Source: Deltaproteobacteria bacterium
Lineage (GTDB): Bacteria > Desulfobacterota > Syntrophia > Syntrophales > UBA2210
Direction of reading: 5' to 3'
NCBI GenBank assembly: GCA_016935935.1
Contig: JAFGPZ010000035.1
Coordinates: 1 to 21,223 of the forward strand
DNA length: 21,223 nucleotides
Below, piece by piece: positions 8,568 to 15,307 of this stretch. The notes under the pieces are model-generated. The model was not told the origin of the DNA. It worked only from the letters and a program-made list of their open reading frames with translations, and searched no databases. The translations under genes and the position numbers were made by a program. The number at the start of each line of letters is the position of its first letter. Within the stretch, counting starts at the first letter, position 1.

Positions 8568-8858
8568 GTGAAGACCTGTTGCTATAGATGCAAGAAAAAA
8601 ATTGAGATCGACGGAAAAGTCGGGAGATCGGAGACCTGCCCCTTTTGCGGAAGTGATCTCCATGTTTGCTTTAACTGCCTCTTCTACAGCCCTTCGGCCT
8701 ATAATTCATGTCATGAACCCCAGGCGGAGCGGGTTGTCGACAAGGACAGGCGCAATTTCTGCGAATATTTCACCTTCGGCGATTCCGCACCGGTGGAACA
8801 GGACCGGGATAGGGAGTGGGATAGCAGGAATAAGCTGGAATCTCTTTTCAAAAAGTGA
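8568..8858 (+). CDS. Small cysteine-rich zinc-ribbon protein, function unknown
   Basis: This 96-residue protein starts at GTG 8568, directly behind a strong purine-rich site (AGGGGGTAGG). It has cysteines at 4, 5, 8, 24, 27, 34, 37, 48 and 65, including three CxxC pairs (C5-C8, C24-C27, C34-C37), which suggests one or two zinc or iron sites. The tail (about residues 70-96) is charged and ends in a helix-like segment. I do not recognise a named family. It starts 23 bp after the selenoprotein gene on the same strand, so it is probably in the same operon and may work with that flavoprotein (inference). An in-frame ATG at 8496 would overlap the selenoprotein gene by 49 bp and is less likely. Confidence 0.8.
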   Translation: MKTCCYRCKKKIEIDGKVGRSETCPFCGSDLHVCFNCLFYSPSAYNSCHEPQAERVVDKDRRNFCEYFTFGDSAPVEQDRDREWDSRNKLESLFKK

Positions 8859-8994
8859 CTGATATGTAACTTTGTTAAGCATCTCGTCAAGGGAAAAAAT
8901 TGGCAGGACATTCCATCGGTTATGACGACGATCGATGGTTGTGTCAGCGCAGGTATAAGGGGAGCAACTTAATCCAAAGATGGGAGGAATGGAT

Positions 8995-9462
8995 ATGGGA
9001 GACAAAACACTGGATGCGATCTTAGAGATTGCCATTGAAAAGGAAAAAGATGCCTTTGATTTCTACATTGGGTTGAGCAAAAAGATAAAGGCAAAGGATG
9101 TGAAAGATACGCTGGGTTTTCTTGCAGGAGAGGAGAAGCGGCATCTTGAATTTCTGGAAGAATATCGTGACGGCAGTTACGGTCCGGGGGCCTTGAGATT
9201 GACGGAAGTGGTGAATTACAAGGTAGCCGAGCATCTGGAAAAACCCGACATCGAAAAGGATATGGAAAGCAAGGATGTGTATCTCGTGGCTGCACACAGG
9301 GAGCTGCTGTCGTACAACTTTTATCAGTCTCTTGCAGGGCTTCACCCCGACGGGAAGGTAAAAGATATGCTCTCCAGGATGGCCAACGAAGAGCTAAGGC
9401 ATAAGGAGAAGGTGGAATATCTATACAGTAACACCGCTTTCCCCCAGACTGCCGGGGGATAA
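8995..9462 (+). CDS. Ferritin-like (rubrerythrin-type) diiron protein
   Basis: This 155-residue, almost wholly helical protein has the spaced glutamate/histidine signatures of the rubrerythrin-like ferritin superfamily: IAIEKEKDAFDFY near the N-terminus, GEEKRHLEFLEEY at about 45-57, and NEELRHKEKVEYLY near the C-terminus. These form a four-helix bundle that could hold two iron atoms. It lacks the C-terminal rubredoxin domain of true rubrerythrin. In-frame ATGs lie at 8980, 8989 and 8995; the GGGAGG at 8982-8987 fits ATG 8995 best. Such proteins store iron or reduce peroxide in anaerobes. It is followed by a hairpin terminator and faces rubrerythrin. Confidence 0.87.
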   Translation: MGDKTLDAILEIAIEKEKDAFDFYIGLSKKIKAKDVKDTLGFLAGEEKRHLEFLEEYRDGSYGPGALRLTEVVNYKVAEHLEKPDIEKDMESKDVYLVAAHRELLSYNFYQSLAGLHPDGKVKDMLSRMANEELRHKEKVEYLYSNTAFPQTAGG

Positions 9463-9501
9463 AAGCTTGAACCTTTGTTGTAAGCTTTCTGTGAGAAACG
9501 C

Positions 9502-9542
9502 CGGGCGCCCGGGTTACTCTGCCGGACGCCCGAATGGTTTTT
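9502..9542 (+). terminator. Rho-independent terminator between the convergent ferritin-like and rubrerythrin genes
   Basis: CGGGCGCCCGG (9502-9512) pairs with CCGGACGCCCG (9522-9532), 10 of 11 positions, with a 9-nt loop, followed by GGTTTTT. The T-run reaches the rubrerythrin stop codon. It clearly suits the plus-strand gene; on the minus strand the T-tract is poor. Confidence 0.75.
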
Positions 9543-10119
9543 AATAGTTTTCGGCCAATACTTCATAATAGGCCTGGGGATGTTTACAGGCGGGACAAAT
9601 GGCGGGCGCCGAAATTCCCTCATAAACATAACCGCAATTGATACAGTGCCATTTTACGGCTGTTTTTTTCTTAAAGGCAGTTCCGTTTTTTACATTCTGC
9701 GCCAGTTTTCTGTATCTGCTTTCGTGAAAGTTCTCAACCATTCCGATTTGCTCGAAGGTCTGGGCAACATCGGCGAATCCCTCTTCCAGTGCAACCTTAC
9801 CAAAGTCGGGGTACAATGCGGACCATTCCATTTTTTCGCCGTCGGCGGCTGCCTCGAGATTACTCTGCGTATCTCCTATGACACCGGCAGGGTAAGCCGC
9901 CGTAATTTCTACCTCACCCCCTTGGAGGAATTTAAAGAAGACCTTTGCATGTTCTTTTTCGTTTTCGGCAGTTTCCTTGAATATATTGGAAATCTGTTCG
10001 TAACCTTCCTTCTTTGCAGCGCTGGCAAAGTAGGTGTACCGAGTTCGGGCCTGTGCCTCCCCGGCAAATGCCTTCAATAGATTTTGTTCTGTTTTTGTTC
10101 CCTTGATTGATTTATTCAT
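9541..10119 (-). CDS. rbr: Rubrerythrin
   Basis: This 192-residue protein has an N-terminal diiron four-helix bundle and a C-terminal rubredoxin domain. Diiron ligand motifs are AFAGEAQARTRY (Glu21), ENEKEHAKVFF, and GMVENFHESRYRKL. The rubredoxin-type FeS4 cysteines are C159, C162, C175 and C178 (CINCGYVYEG, CPACKHPQAYYEV). Rubrerythrin reduces hydrogen peroxide to water with electrons from rubredoxin or NADH-linked reductases and protects anaerobes against oxygen. AAAGGAGAAAGG precedes the ATG. It converges on the other ferritin-like gene and shares the terminator region. Confidence 0.96.
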   Translation of the reverse strand: MNKSIKGTKTEQNLLKAFAGEAQARTRYTYFASAAKKEGYEQISNIFKETAENEKEHAKVFFKFLQGGEVEITAAYPAGVIGDTQSNLEAAADGEKMEWSALYPDFGKVALEEGFADVAQTFEQIGMVENFHESRYRKLAQNVKNGTAFKKKTAVKWHCINCGYVYEGISAPAICPACKHPQAYYEVLAENY

Positions 10120-10276
10120 TTAGCCTTTCTCCTTTCGTGAGTTGTAAGAAACGGGATAAACTTTCACCACACCTATTTCCGATTCAGTTACCCAAATTCA
10201 GGCAGGCTTACTGAGAAAGTCGTTCATGACCATTTCAAACACGCTCTTTCACTATATCATTATTTCAAATAAATCT

Positions 10277-10513
10277 CTATAACAAGGGAAGGATTTTACT
10301 AAAATCCAATCTTTCGGAAAGAATTTTTTCTATCCTTTTCTTTACTTCAGAAGTTCCGTATAATTTTACGCCATCAATAGCTGTAATACCGCCAATGAAG
10401 GTGCTCGTTAATGGTTTCTCTTTCTTCCCGATTGTATCAATACCGATTCTTTTGGTGTATCGGGCATATGCTCCCAAGTTAGCAATGCCGACTGAATTCC
10501 CTGTGTTGCTTGA
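10277..10513 (-). pseudogene. Unassigned open frame, possible 3' gene remnant
   Basis: On the minus strand, about 78 codons are open up to TAG (10279-10277). The sequence looks protein-like (NSVGIANLGAYARYTKRIG, then LTSTFIGGITAIDGVKLYG, then a charged helix and the end KILPLL). It reads like the C-terminal part of a globular protein rather than random sequence, but I cannot name the family. The frame runs on into the start of the TerB-like gene and has no convincing start or ribosome-binding site, so a remnant is more likely than an intact gene. It could also be chance. Confidence 0.25.
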
Positions 10514-10538
10514 CACAAGGATGCTTTTTCTGTAGATC
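10510..10538 (+). promoter_or_regulatory. Possible sigma-70 promoter for the TerB-like gene
   Basis: A perfect TTGACA (10510-10515) is followed after 17 bp by a weak TAGATC (10533-10538). The predicted start near 10545 leaves a leader of about 25 nt with the GGAGGGG site at 10552-10558. Confidence 0.4.
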
Positions 10539-10569
10539 AATAGCCACCCATGGAGGGGTGACATACACA

Positions 10570-11034
10570 ATGATTGATTTGGTAAAGGACTTTTTTGGAA
10601 CAACAAAGGGGAAAGAAAAAGATTCTGCCCACGATATCCGCATAGCAACCTGCGCGCTGCTGCTGGAGATGTCACAGATAGACGGAGATTTCAGTAACGA
10701 AGAGCGTGACAGCATTGTGTCCATCATCTGCAAAGATTTTGATATGCCCGACGACATCGCATCAACCCTACTCGATTCATCGAGAGAAGAGCTGGCCGGG
10801 AGTTGTGATCTCTGGCAATTTACCAACCTTATAAATAAGAATTACACGCAGGAGGAAAAGACCGGCATTATAGAAATGGTCTGGAGGATTGCCTATACGG
10901 ATAGAAAGCTCGATAAATATGAGGATTTTCTTGTCCACAAGCTGGCAAACATGCTCTGTCTGACGCACAGCCAGCTTATTGAAGCCAAGGTCAGGGTGCT
11001 GGAAGAAATTGGCATCTACCGAAGGGAATCGTAG
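10570..11034 (+). CDS. TerB-like (tellurite resistance TerB family) helical protein
   Basis: This 154-residue all-helical protein has the TerB-like pattern: an early helix with acidic residues (LEMSQIDGDFSNEERDSI) and a repeat of the same idea later (RIAYTDRKLDKYEDFLVHKLA). Each has the D-G/D-x-F/L-x-x-E loop that can bind metal. TerB-domain proteins are linked to membrane stress and tellurite resistance; stand-alone copies like this one are common and their role is not settled. ATG 10570 follows GGAGGGG by about 11 bp. An upstream in-frame TTG at 10510 is part of the likely -35 box, so it is not the start. The CCA-adding-family gene follows on the same strand. Confidence 0.85.
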   Translation: MIDLVKDFFGTTKGKEKDSAHDIRIATCALLLEMSQIDGDFSNEERDSIVSIICKDFDMPDDIASTLLDSSREELAGSCDLWQFTNLINKNYTQEEKTGIIEMVWRIAYTDRKLDKYEDFLVHKLANMLCLTHSQLIEAKVRVLEEIGIYRRES

Positions 11035-11166
11035 TAATAAGTCAGTCCGATGACTAAACTTCATTTGCAGGCATTGATGTTGCCTGTTATATTTACTCCT
11101 TATCGTGCTGCAAAGGTTAAGATAATTGATATTATGGGTGACGAAGTGGATCACAAGCAGGGAACG

Positions 11167-12153
11167 ATGCACCAAAGGGTCGAACAGATTATCTCTCCAG
11201 TTTATGAGGTTGGAGGTTCCGTCAGGGACGACTTCATGGGGAGAGAACCCGCCGATTACGATTTTTCAACTCCACATGACCCTGAATATATAGAGAAAAA
11301 GGTACGAGAGGCGAAGCATAAGCCGTATCTGATCGGTAAACGCTTCGGTACAATCGGCCTCAAGATCAAGGGAAAGCTTGTGGAGATCACCGCCTTCCGG
11401 GTTGAAAGGTATCAAGAGGGGAATCGTAAACCGACGGTGGCCTTTGTCGATGATATCACAGCAGATCTCAGCAGGAGGGACTTCACGATAAATGCAATAG
11501 CCAGGAGGGGTAAAAAGATTATAGATCCCTTCGGCGGAAGAGAGGATATAGAAAAAAAGATTATCCGGTGTGCGGGTACTCCGACGACACGCTTCCAGGA
11601 AGATCCGCTGAGAATATTGAGGGCGGCACGGCTGGCAGCACAACTGGGTTTTGTCATAGACGGGGAAACTCTCGGCGCTATGAAAAAGGCTGCACACAGA
11701 ATCCTGGAAGTTAGTAAGGAGCGGTGGGTTTCCGAACTGGACAAACTGCTCATGTCGTCAGGCACAGAATTGGGATTGCGATATCTTATGGACACGGAAC
11801 TCTTTAGCTATATTATTCCCGAATTATCTCTCCAGAAAAATTATGACCAGAATAGCGAGTATCACAGCCGTGATCTCTGGGAACATACCCTTATCGTTGT
11901 ATCGAATGTTCCCTTCGATCACTGCCTGAGATGGGCAGCCCTACTTCACGATATCGCCAAGCCCTTTGTGAGAAAGGACAGGAATGACAGAAGCAGCTAT
12001 GCTAAACATGATCTCCTGGGCGCCGAAATAGTGGTTCGTATAGGGCGATATCTGAAGTGGTCCAACAAGAGAACCGAAGATGTGAGAATGCTGGTGCGGG
12101 AACATATGAACGATGAAAGCCCGCTCAGAGTCGCTGACAAAATGGCCAGGTAA
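11167..12153 (+). CDS. CCA-adding enzyme / poly(A) polymerase family nucleotidyltransferase with HD domain, short C-terminus
   Basis: This 328-residue class II nucleotidyltransferase shows YEVGGSVRD and the catalytic ADYDF (two aspartates), the RRDFTINAIA motif, EDPLRILRAARLAAQLGF, and ERWVSELDKLL in the neck. It also carries an HD-type domain (HTLIVV...LRWAALLHDIAKP...HDLLGAEIV). Such enzymes add CCA to tRNA 3' ends or add A tails; motif reading alone does not separate the two. The start is chosen at ATG 11167, behind GCAGGGA; ATG 11134 and 11050 are also in frame. Relatives with an HD domain are usually well over 400 residues, but this one stops soon after it (LRVADKMAR), so roughly 100 residues appear to be missing. 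The next gene converges 39 bp away. Confidence 0.85.
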   Translation: MHQRVEQIISPVYEVGGSVRDDFMGREPADYDFSTPHDPEYIEKKVREAKHKPYLIGKRFGTIGLKIKGKLVEITAFRVERYQEGNRKPTVAFVDDITADLSRRDFTINAIARRGKKIIDPFGGREDIEKKIIRCAGTPTTRFQEDPLRILRAARLAAQLGFVIDGETLGAMKKAAHRILEVSKERWVSELDKLLMSSGTELGLRYLMDTELFSYIIPELSLQKNYDQNSEYHSRDLWEHTLIVVSNVPFDHCLRWAALLHDIAKPFVRKDRNDRSSYAKHDLLGAEIVVRIGRYLKWSNKRTEDVRMLVREHMNDESPLRVADKMAR

Positions 12154-12192
12154 TCTGCTCCAAAGCGATTCTTTGTTGCGATTGCTGGTCAA

Positions 12193-12885
12193 TCAACAAT
12201 CCTGAGTTTCGATCCAGCAGGCCAATTCTCCCAGCGCAGTGGACTGAATCAGATATGAAGAGGCATGTATGAACGACAGCTTTTGAATATCGAGCAGTAA
12301 AACGTATAGAGAATCCTCTGGCGGTTTATCAGCAAGTTTTGATATGTGCCCCCACATGTGTAAAAGCGTATTTCTAAGCGATTTATTAGTGGGTGCCTCT
12401 CTCAAAAGAGAGGTAGTTTCCAGGGATAATTGAGGTAAGGTCATCCTGTTGATAGCAACCATGGAACCAATTTTTTTATAGAGGTTATAGTCCCTTGCCA
12501 TGACAGAGTATTTATGACTGGCCCATAGTTTATGTATCGTATCGGGCAGTTCAATGCGTCCCGTTGATTTGCTTCGGTATTTTTCTTTCAGGATTTTGTA
12601 TTGTAGGTGAGGTGCGTCCAGAAATGAGGGAGGCCATTCTTCCCGAAAGCTACTCTCCGCGATTGGACTGTGATGGTTGAATCCCCTCAGTTTCATTTCG
12701 GCTACTAGCATGCCGTGACGTCTCACAAGACCGCCAGGGAAAAGTTTCCACCGCAGTGTTTCCGGGTGTTTGGAATAGCCATTTTTGTCATTGGTGATAA
12801 TTGAGTATATACCATGCAGCTCTCGGTGCTCTCCGAGGAGGCTGGGACTGTTTAAAAAGCCCGCATCTATATCCCATATCCTCAT
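12193..12885 (-). CDS. Pyrimidine-dimer glycosylase-like (Pyr_excise) and DUF1722 two-domain protein
   Basis: This 230-residue protein has two parts. Residues 1 to about 100 begin MRIWDIDAGFLNSPSLLGEHRELHG and contain KHPETLRW and RRHGMLVAEMKLRG, as in the Pyr_excise family related to T4 endonuclease V, which cuts at UV-induced pyrimidine dimers. The canonical LCRKHLLGEHRE segment is altered to NSPSLLGEHRE here. Residues about 110-230 (LWASHKYSVMARDY...LRNTLLHMWGHISK) resemble DUF1722, the YbgA-type domain. GGGGAAAG precedes the ATG. It is the last gene of a three-gene minus-strand set after the PPC protein (27 bp gap). Function in repair is inferred from the family and not proven. Confidence 0.75.
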   Translation of the reverse strand: MRIWDIDAGFLNSPSLLGEHRELHGIYSIITNDKNGYSKHPETLRWKLFPGGLVRRHGMLVAEMKLRGFNHHSPIAESSFREEWPPSFLDAPHLQYKILKEKYRSKSTGRIELPDTIHKLWASHKYSVMARDYNLYKKIGSMVAINRMTLPQLSLETTSLLREAPTNKSLRNTLLHMWGHISKLADKPPEDSLYVLLLDIQKLSFIHASSYLIQSTALGELACWIETQDC

Positions 12886-12912
12886 GGTCTTTCCCCACTG
12901 TTCAGTTTAACT

Positions 12913-13392
12913 CTAAAAGAAAATGTCAACGGATTGAGTCGCATCATCGTGACTTGCATAGATGGAGTTGTCAGTAATAACGAGTATTGACACAACCGTC
13001 TTAATTGCACATATGGTGCCCTTCGTCAGATGACCTCCCAGCGTGACAATCCTGTCGTTCTCAACGGTAGAGGCCGAAAAATGGGCATGAATCTCCACGC
13101 CGCCATCCTTTTTTGGTGCAATCCACCCCACCAGGGATACCAGTTCCATGGGTTGTTCCACTTCCAGATAGAGACGGTCTTTCGGGGTTGGGGGGAAAGT
13201 ATCGGGAAACCACTTCAGGTTCCGGAAGATTGCCTTTCTGAGTGCTCCCAATCCTGATACTATAACACCTGACCGAATATTCTCTACTTGGACGGCCTCT
13301 TCTATAGCTCCCAGAAGATCTGCCCCTTGCTTTATCCGAAACTGTACCACACGTTCAATATTTTGAGATCCTATACTTTCGATAACTGTCAT
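12913..13392 (-). CDS. PPC-domain (DUF296) protein
   Basis: This 159-residue protein has the PPC/DUF296 fold seen in plant AT-hook PCC proteins and in bacterial stand-alone copies. Marks are the N-terminal VVQFRIKQGADLLGAIEEAV, VSGLGAL, the metal-type histidine motif EIHAHFSAS, and TLGGHLTKGTI. No AT-hook is present. Bacterial members form trimers, and their biochemical role is unclear; they are often called DNA-binding by similarity only. GGAGG is 8 bp from the ATG. It lies between the flavodoxin-like gene (36 bp) and the Pyr_excise gene (27 bp), so the three are probably co-transcribed. Confidence 0.85.
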   Translation of the reverse strand: MTVIESIGSQNIERVVQFRIKQGADLLGAIEEAVQVENIRSGVIVSGLGALRKAIFRNLKWFPDTFPPTPKDRLYLEVEQPMELVSLVGWIAPKKDGGVEIHAHFSASTVENDRIVTLGGHLTKGTICAIKTVVSILVITDNSIYASHDDATQSVDIFF

Positions 13393-13428
13393 TTTTATAC
13401 CTCCGGTAATCCCGGTATCTGTTTGTTT

Positions 13429-14004
13429 CTACGCACGAATCTTCCACAATAGCCACGCCATGTTGTGTCCCAGGGTTTTCATTGTCTGGATGCCTTCTTC
13501 ATCCTTTTCCACATCACCCTTTTCCCTGCCAAATCCTACATTCCAGTAACTTGAACCCGGAACTATCAGCTGATTGATCAGGAAAAAATGATTTATCGTA
13601 TCAAATGCGTGTATACTGCCTGCCCGCCTGACTGTTATGACTGCCGCACCCACCTTGCGTTTGAAGGCATCCCCGTTGGCACGGGCTATAAAACCGGATC
13701 GGTCTATCAATGCCTTCATTTCGGTGGTGACATCACTGAAATAGGTGGGCGATCCCAGAATGATTCCATCGGCCTCAAACATTTTTGCTGCGCACTCGTT
13801 CAGGATGTCGGTTTGTACCACACAGCGTCTGTCCTTGTTCTGGAAACACTTGTAGCAGGCCTTGCATCCTCTTATTTCCTTCCCGGCCAGTTGAAAAAGT
13901 TCCGTTTCAATCCCCTCGTTCTGTAATTCGCCAAGTACATAATTCAAAAGGATTGCTGTATTACCGTCCTTCCGCGCACTACCGTTGAATGCTACTACTT
14001 TCAT
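13429..14004 (-). CDS. Flavodoxin-like NAD(P)H-dependent FMN reductase (iron-sulfur flavoprotein type)
   Basis: This 191-residue protein has a flavodoxin fold. The N-terminal FMN-phosphate loop is [15 protein letters not shown] cysteine-rich segment [17 protein letters not shown] lies at about residues 45-61, and the FMN-binding loop is [19 protein letters not shown]. In the archaeal-type iron-sulfur flavoproteins, a similar cysteine cluster binds [4Fe-4S]; here the spacing CxxCxxC...C is compatible but not proven. Relatives reduce quinones, O2 or peroxide, or other small molecules. AGGGGAC precedes the ATG. It is the first gene of the minus-strand set with the PPC and Pyr_excise genes. Confidence 0.87.
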   Translation of the reverse strand: MKVVAFNGSARKDGNTAILLNYVLGELQNEGIETELFQLAGKEIRGCKACYKCFQNKDRRCVVQTDILNECAAKMFEADGIILGSPTYFSDVTTEMKALIDRSGFIARANGDAFKRKVGAAVITVRRAGSIHAFDTINHFFLINQLIVPGSSYWNVGFGREKGDVEKDEEGIQTMKTLGHNMAWLLWKIRA

Positions 14005-14324
14005 GAGATTGTCCCCTTTTTGGCTTGTTTATTTAGATTTCCGCCATCCTAACAAATGTAGCTATTGTAGTAAATGACAAAATCATTATAAATCCGCCGG
14101 CTATGCCGGTTAGAATCGCAAAGGCTCCGCCATTTAGTACGTGTTTCTTATAAACGGTCCTCCCATGAGGGAGGCCCCGAGAGGCACAAGGAGTGCCGAC
14201 ATGACAGATTGAAAGCGTCAAGCGCATGTGAGTGAATTGGGTATTCATCAGCAATGCAGCCTATATGAGATATTTTGTCTTGAAAAAGAAGTTTCGATAC
14301 GATATATCTCAAAAAGAAAGATAT
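14005..14324. other. 320-bp intergenic region with two hairpins, between the flavodoxin-like gene and tRNA-Val
   Basis: CCTCCC-atga-GGGAGG (14160-14175) and GGCAC-aagga-GTGCC (14185-14199) are two adjacent perfect hairpins. A minus-strand promoter-like pair for the flavodoxin-like gene is TTTACT (14074-14069) and TAGGAT (14051-14046), 17 bp apart. A minus-strand frame ending at 14033 would encode a hydrophobic segment (GGAFAILTGIAGGFIMIL) but has no good start. The tRNA promoter lies at the right end. Confidence 0.35.
14280..14308 (+). promoter_or_regulatory. Likely promoter of tRNA-Val
   Basis: TTGAAA (14280-14285) and TATATC (14303-14308) are 17 bp apart, with the predicted start about 10 bp before the mature tRNA. 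Confidence 0.5.
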
Positions 14325-14399
14325 GGGCGGTTAACTCAGTGGGAGAGTGCTACCTTCACACGGTAGAAGTCACTGGTTCAAATCCAGTACCGCCTACCA
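14325..14399 (+). tRNA. tRNA-Val (anticodon CAC), CCA encoded
   Basis: This 75-nt cloverleaf reads GUG codons. The acceptor stem GGGCGGT pairs with ACCGCCT (one G-T pair), and the discriminator is A followed by an encoded CCA. The D-arm is ACTC/GAGT. The anticodon stem CTACC/GGTAG encloses the loop TTCACAC with CAC at 14357-14359. The T-arm CTGG-TTCAAAT-CCAG is perfect. A hairpin terminator follows 7 bp after the CCA. Confidence 0.95.
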
Positions 14400-14406
14400 T
14401 AAACAG

Positions 14407-14436
14407 CAGGGGTTGCGGTACACGACGCAACCCCTG
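14407..14436 (+). terminator. Terminator hairpin after tRNA-Val
   Basis: CAGGGGTTGCG (14407-14417) and CGCAACCCCTG (14426-14436) pair perfectly over 11 bp with an 8-nt loop. The following T-tract (TTATGT) is weak, so termination may be partial. Confidence 0.7.
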
Positions 14437-14479
14437 TTATGTCTCAGCAGCTTTTTACAGTCTCGTCTCTTTGTGGCGC

Positions 14480-15223
14480 CTAAGTGGGGAATAGGGTAAA
14501 CAATTCTCTCACGATCAGGGCCAGTCCACTGATCCCCGCCACTATCAGAATTGCCCTCCAAAGGTATTTACCATCGAATTTATTCTGTATCTTCCACGAC
14601 AGGAGATACCCGATTATGACTCCTGGCGCGAGTATGGCGCACAGGAGCAGTTCCATCTGACCGAAAAGATGACTTATCCATAAGGCGCCGATGGAGATCG
14701 CGTAGGCAAAGGCGAAGAAGAGGGCCAGCGTGGCTCTCACGGTTCTCCCCGGGGCCTGTTGATAGAGAAGGGCGATTGGGGGTCCGTGAATTCCCGCCAT
14801 TGTTCCCATAACACCTGAAGAAAGGCCCACAACCAGAAGATTGCGAGGAATTATGTCGACATGATGACCCATAACGCTCAGGAAAACAGCCGCAATGATT
14901 ATAAAACCGAACATTCCACCCAGATGATCCCTCGGTATCAATGAGAGCGCCACGGCACCGATGACGGTTCCTACAACAAGACCGATTGCGGCAAAGCGCA
15001 ATTGACCCTGCTCGATAGCGGCGCGTTCCCTGATGCTCATGAGTATGGCGAGGAGTAGATTGGCAAGGAGTGTCGGTCCCGGCGCAAAGGCGGGATTAAT
15101 CAGCGTCAAAAGCGGCACTGTCACAAGCGCAAATCCGAACCCTACAGAGGCCTGCACCAGCGATCCTGCCGTTGCGATGAAAACGGCAATAATCAATTTA
15201 TATAAAGCAATATCCACCAGCAT
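14480..15223 (-). CDS. TauE/SafE family membrane permease
   Basis: This 247-residue, strongly hydrophobic protein has about eight predicted membrane helices. The first repeat opens with SLVQASVGFGFALVTVPLL, and the second half has GLSSGVMGTMAGIHGPPIALLY. This G-FG...V-P and G...G-GP pattern in two repeats marks the TauE/SafE family. Members export sulfite, sulfoacetate or related organosulfur anions, or import sulfonates; the substrate cannot be assigned here. It lies 84 bp downstream of nrdJ on the same strand, with no clear link in function. A YeeE/YedE sulfur-transport pair lies about 3.4 kb away. Confidence 0.88.
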   Translation of the reverse strand: MLVDIALYKLIIAVFIATAGSLVQASVGFGFALVTVPLLTLINPAFAPGPTLLANLLLAILMSIRERAAIEQGQLRFAAIGLVVGTVIGAVALSLIPRDHLGGMFGFIIIAAVFLSVMGHHVDIIPRNLLVVGLSSGVMGTMAGIHGPPIALLYQQAPGRTVRATLALFFAFAYAISIGALWISHLFGQMELLLCAILAPGVIIGYLLSWKIQNKFDGKYLWRAILIVAGISGLALIVRELFTLFPT

Positions 15224-15307
15224 CTTGCCGTTTTTAACCGCCTTCGATATTCTGGTTAGGATTTTAATCTGCTTTGCTACTGTGATAAGGCAAACATGCC
15301 CGCTGAA

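Larger units (their letters stand above)
10120..10569. other. 450-bp intergenic region between rubrerythrin and the TerB-like gene
   Basis: The region should hold divergent promoters. Next to rubrerythrin there is no clear -35/-10 pair. TTATTTCAAATAA (10260-10272) is a 13-bp odd palindrome and GGATTTT/AAAATCC (10291-10297, 10301-10307) is a perfect 7-bp inverted repeat; either could be an operator. The part from 10277 to 10513 also has an open minus-strand frame, listed separately, and a promoter for the TerB-like gene lies at 10510-10538. Confidence 0.35.
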
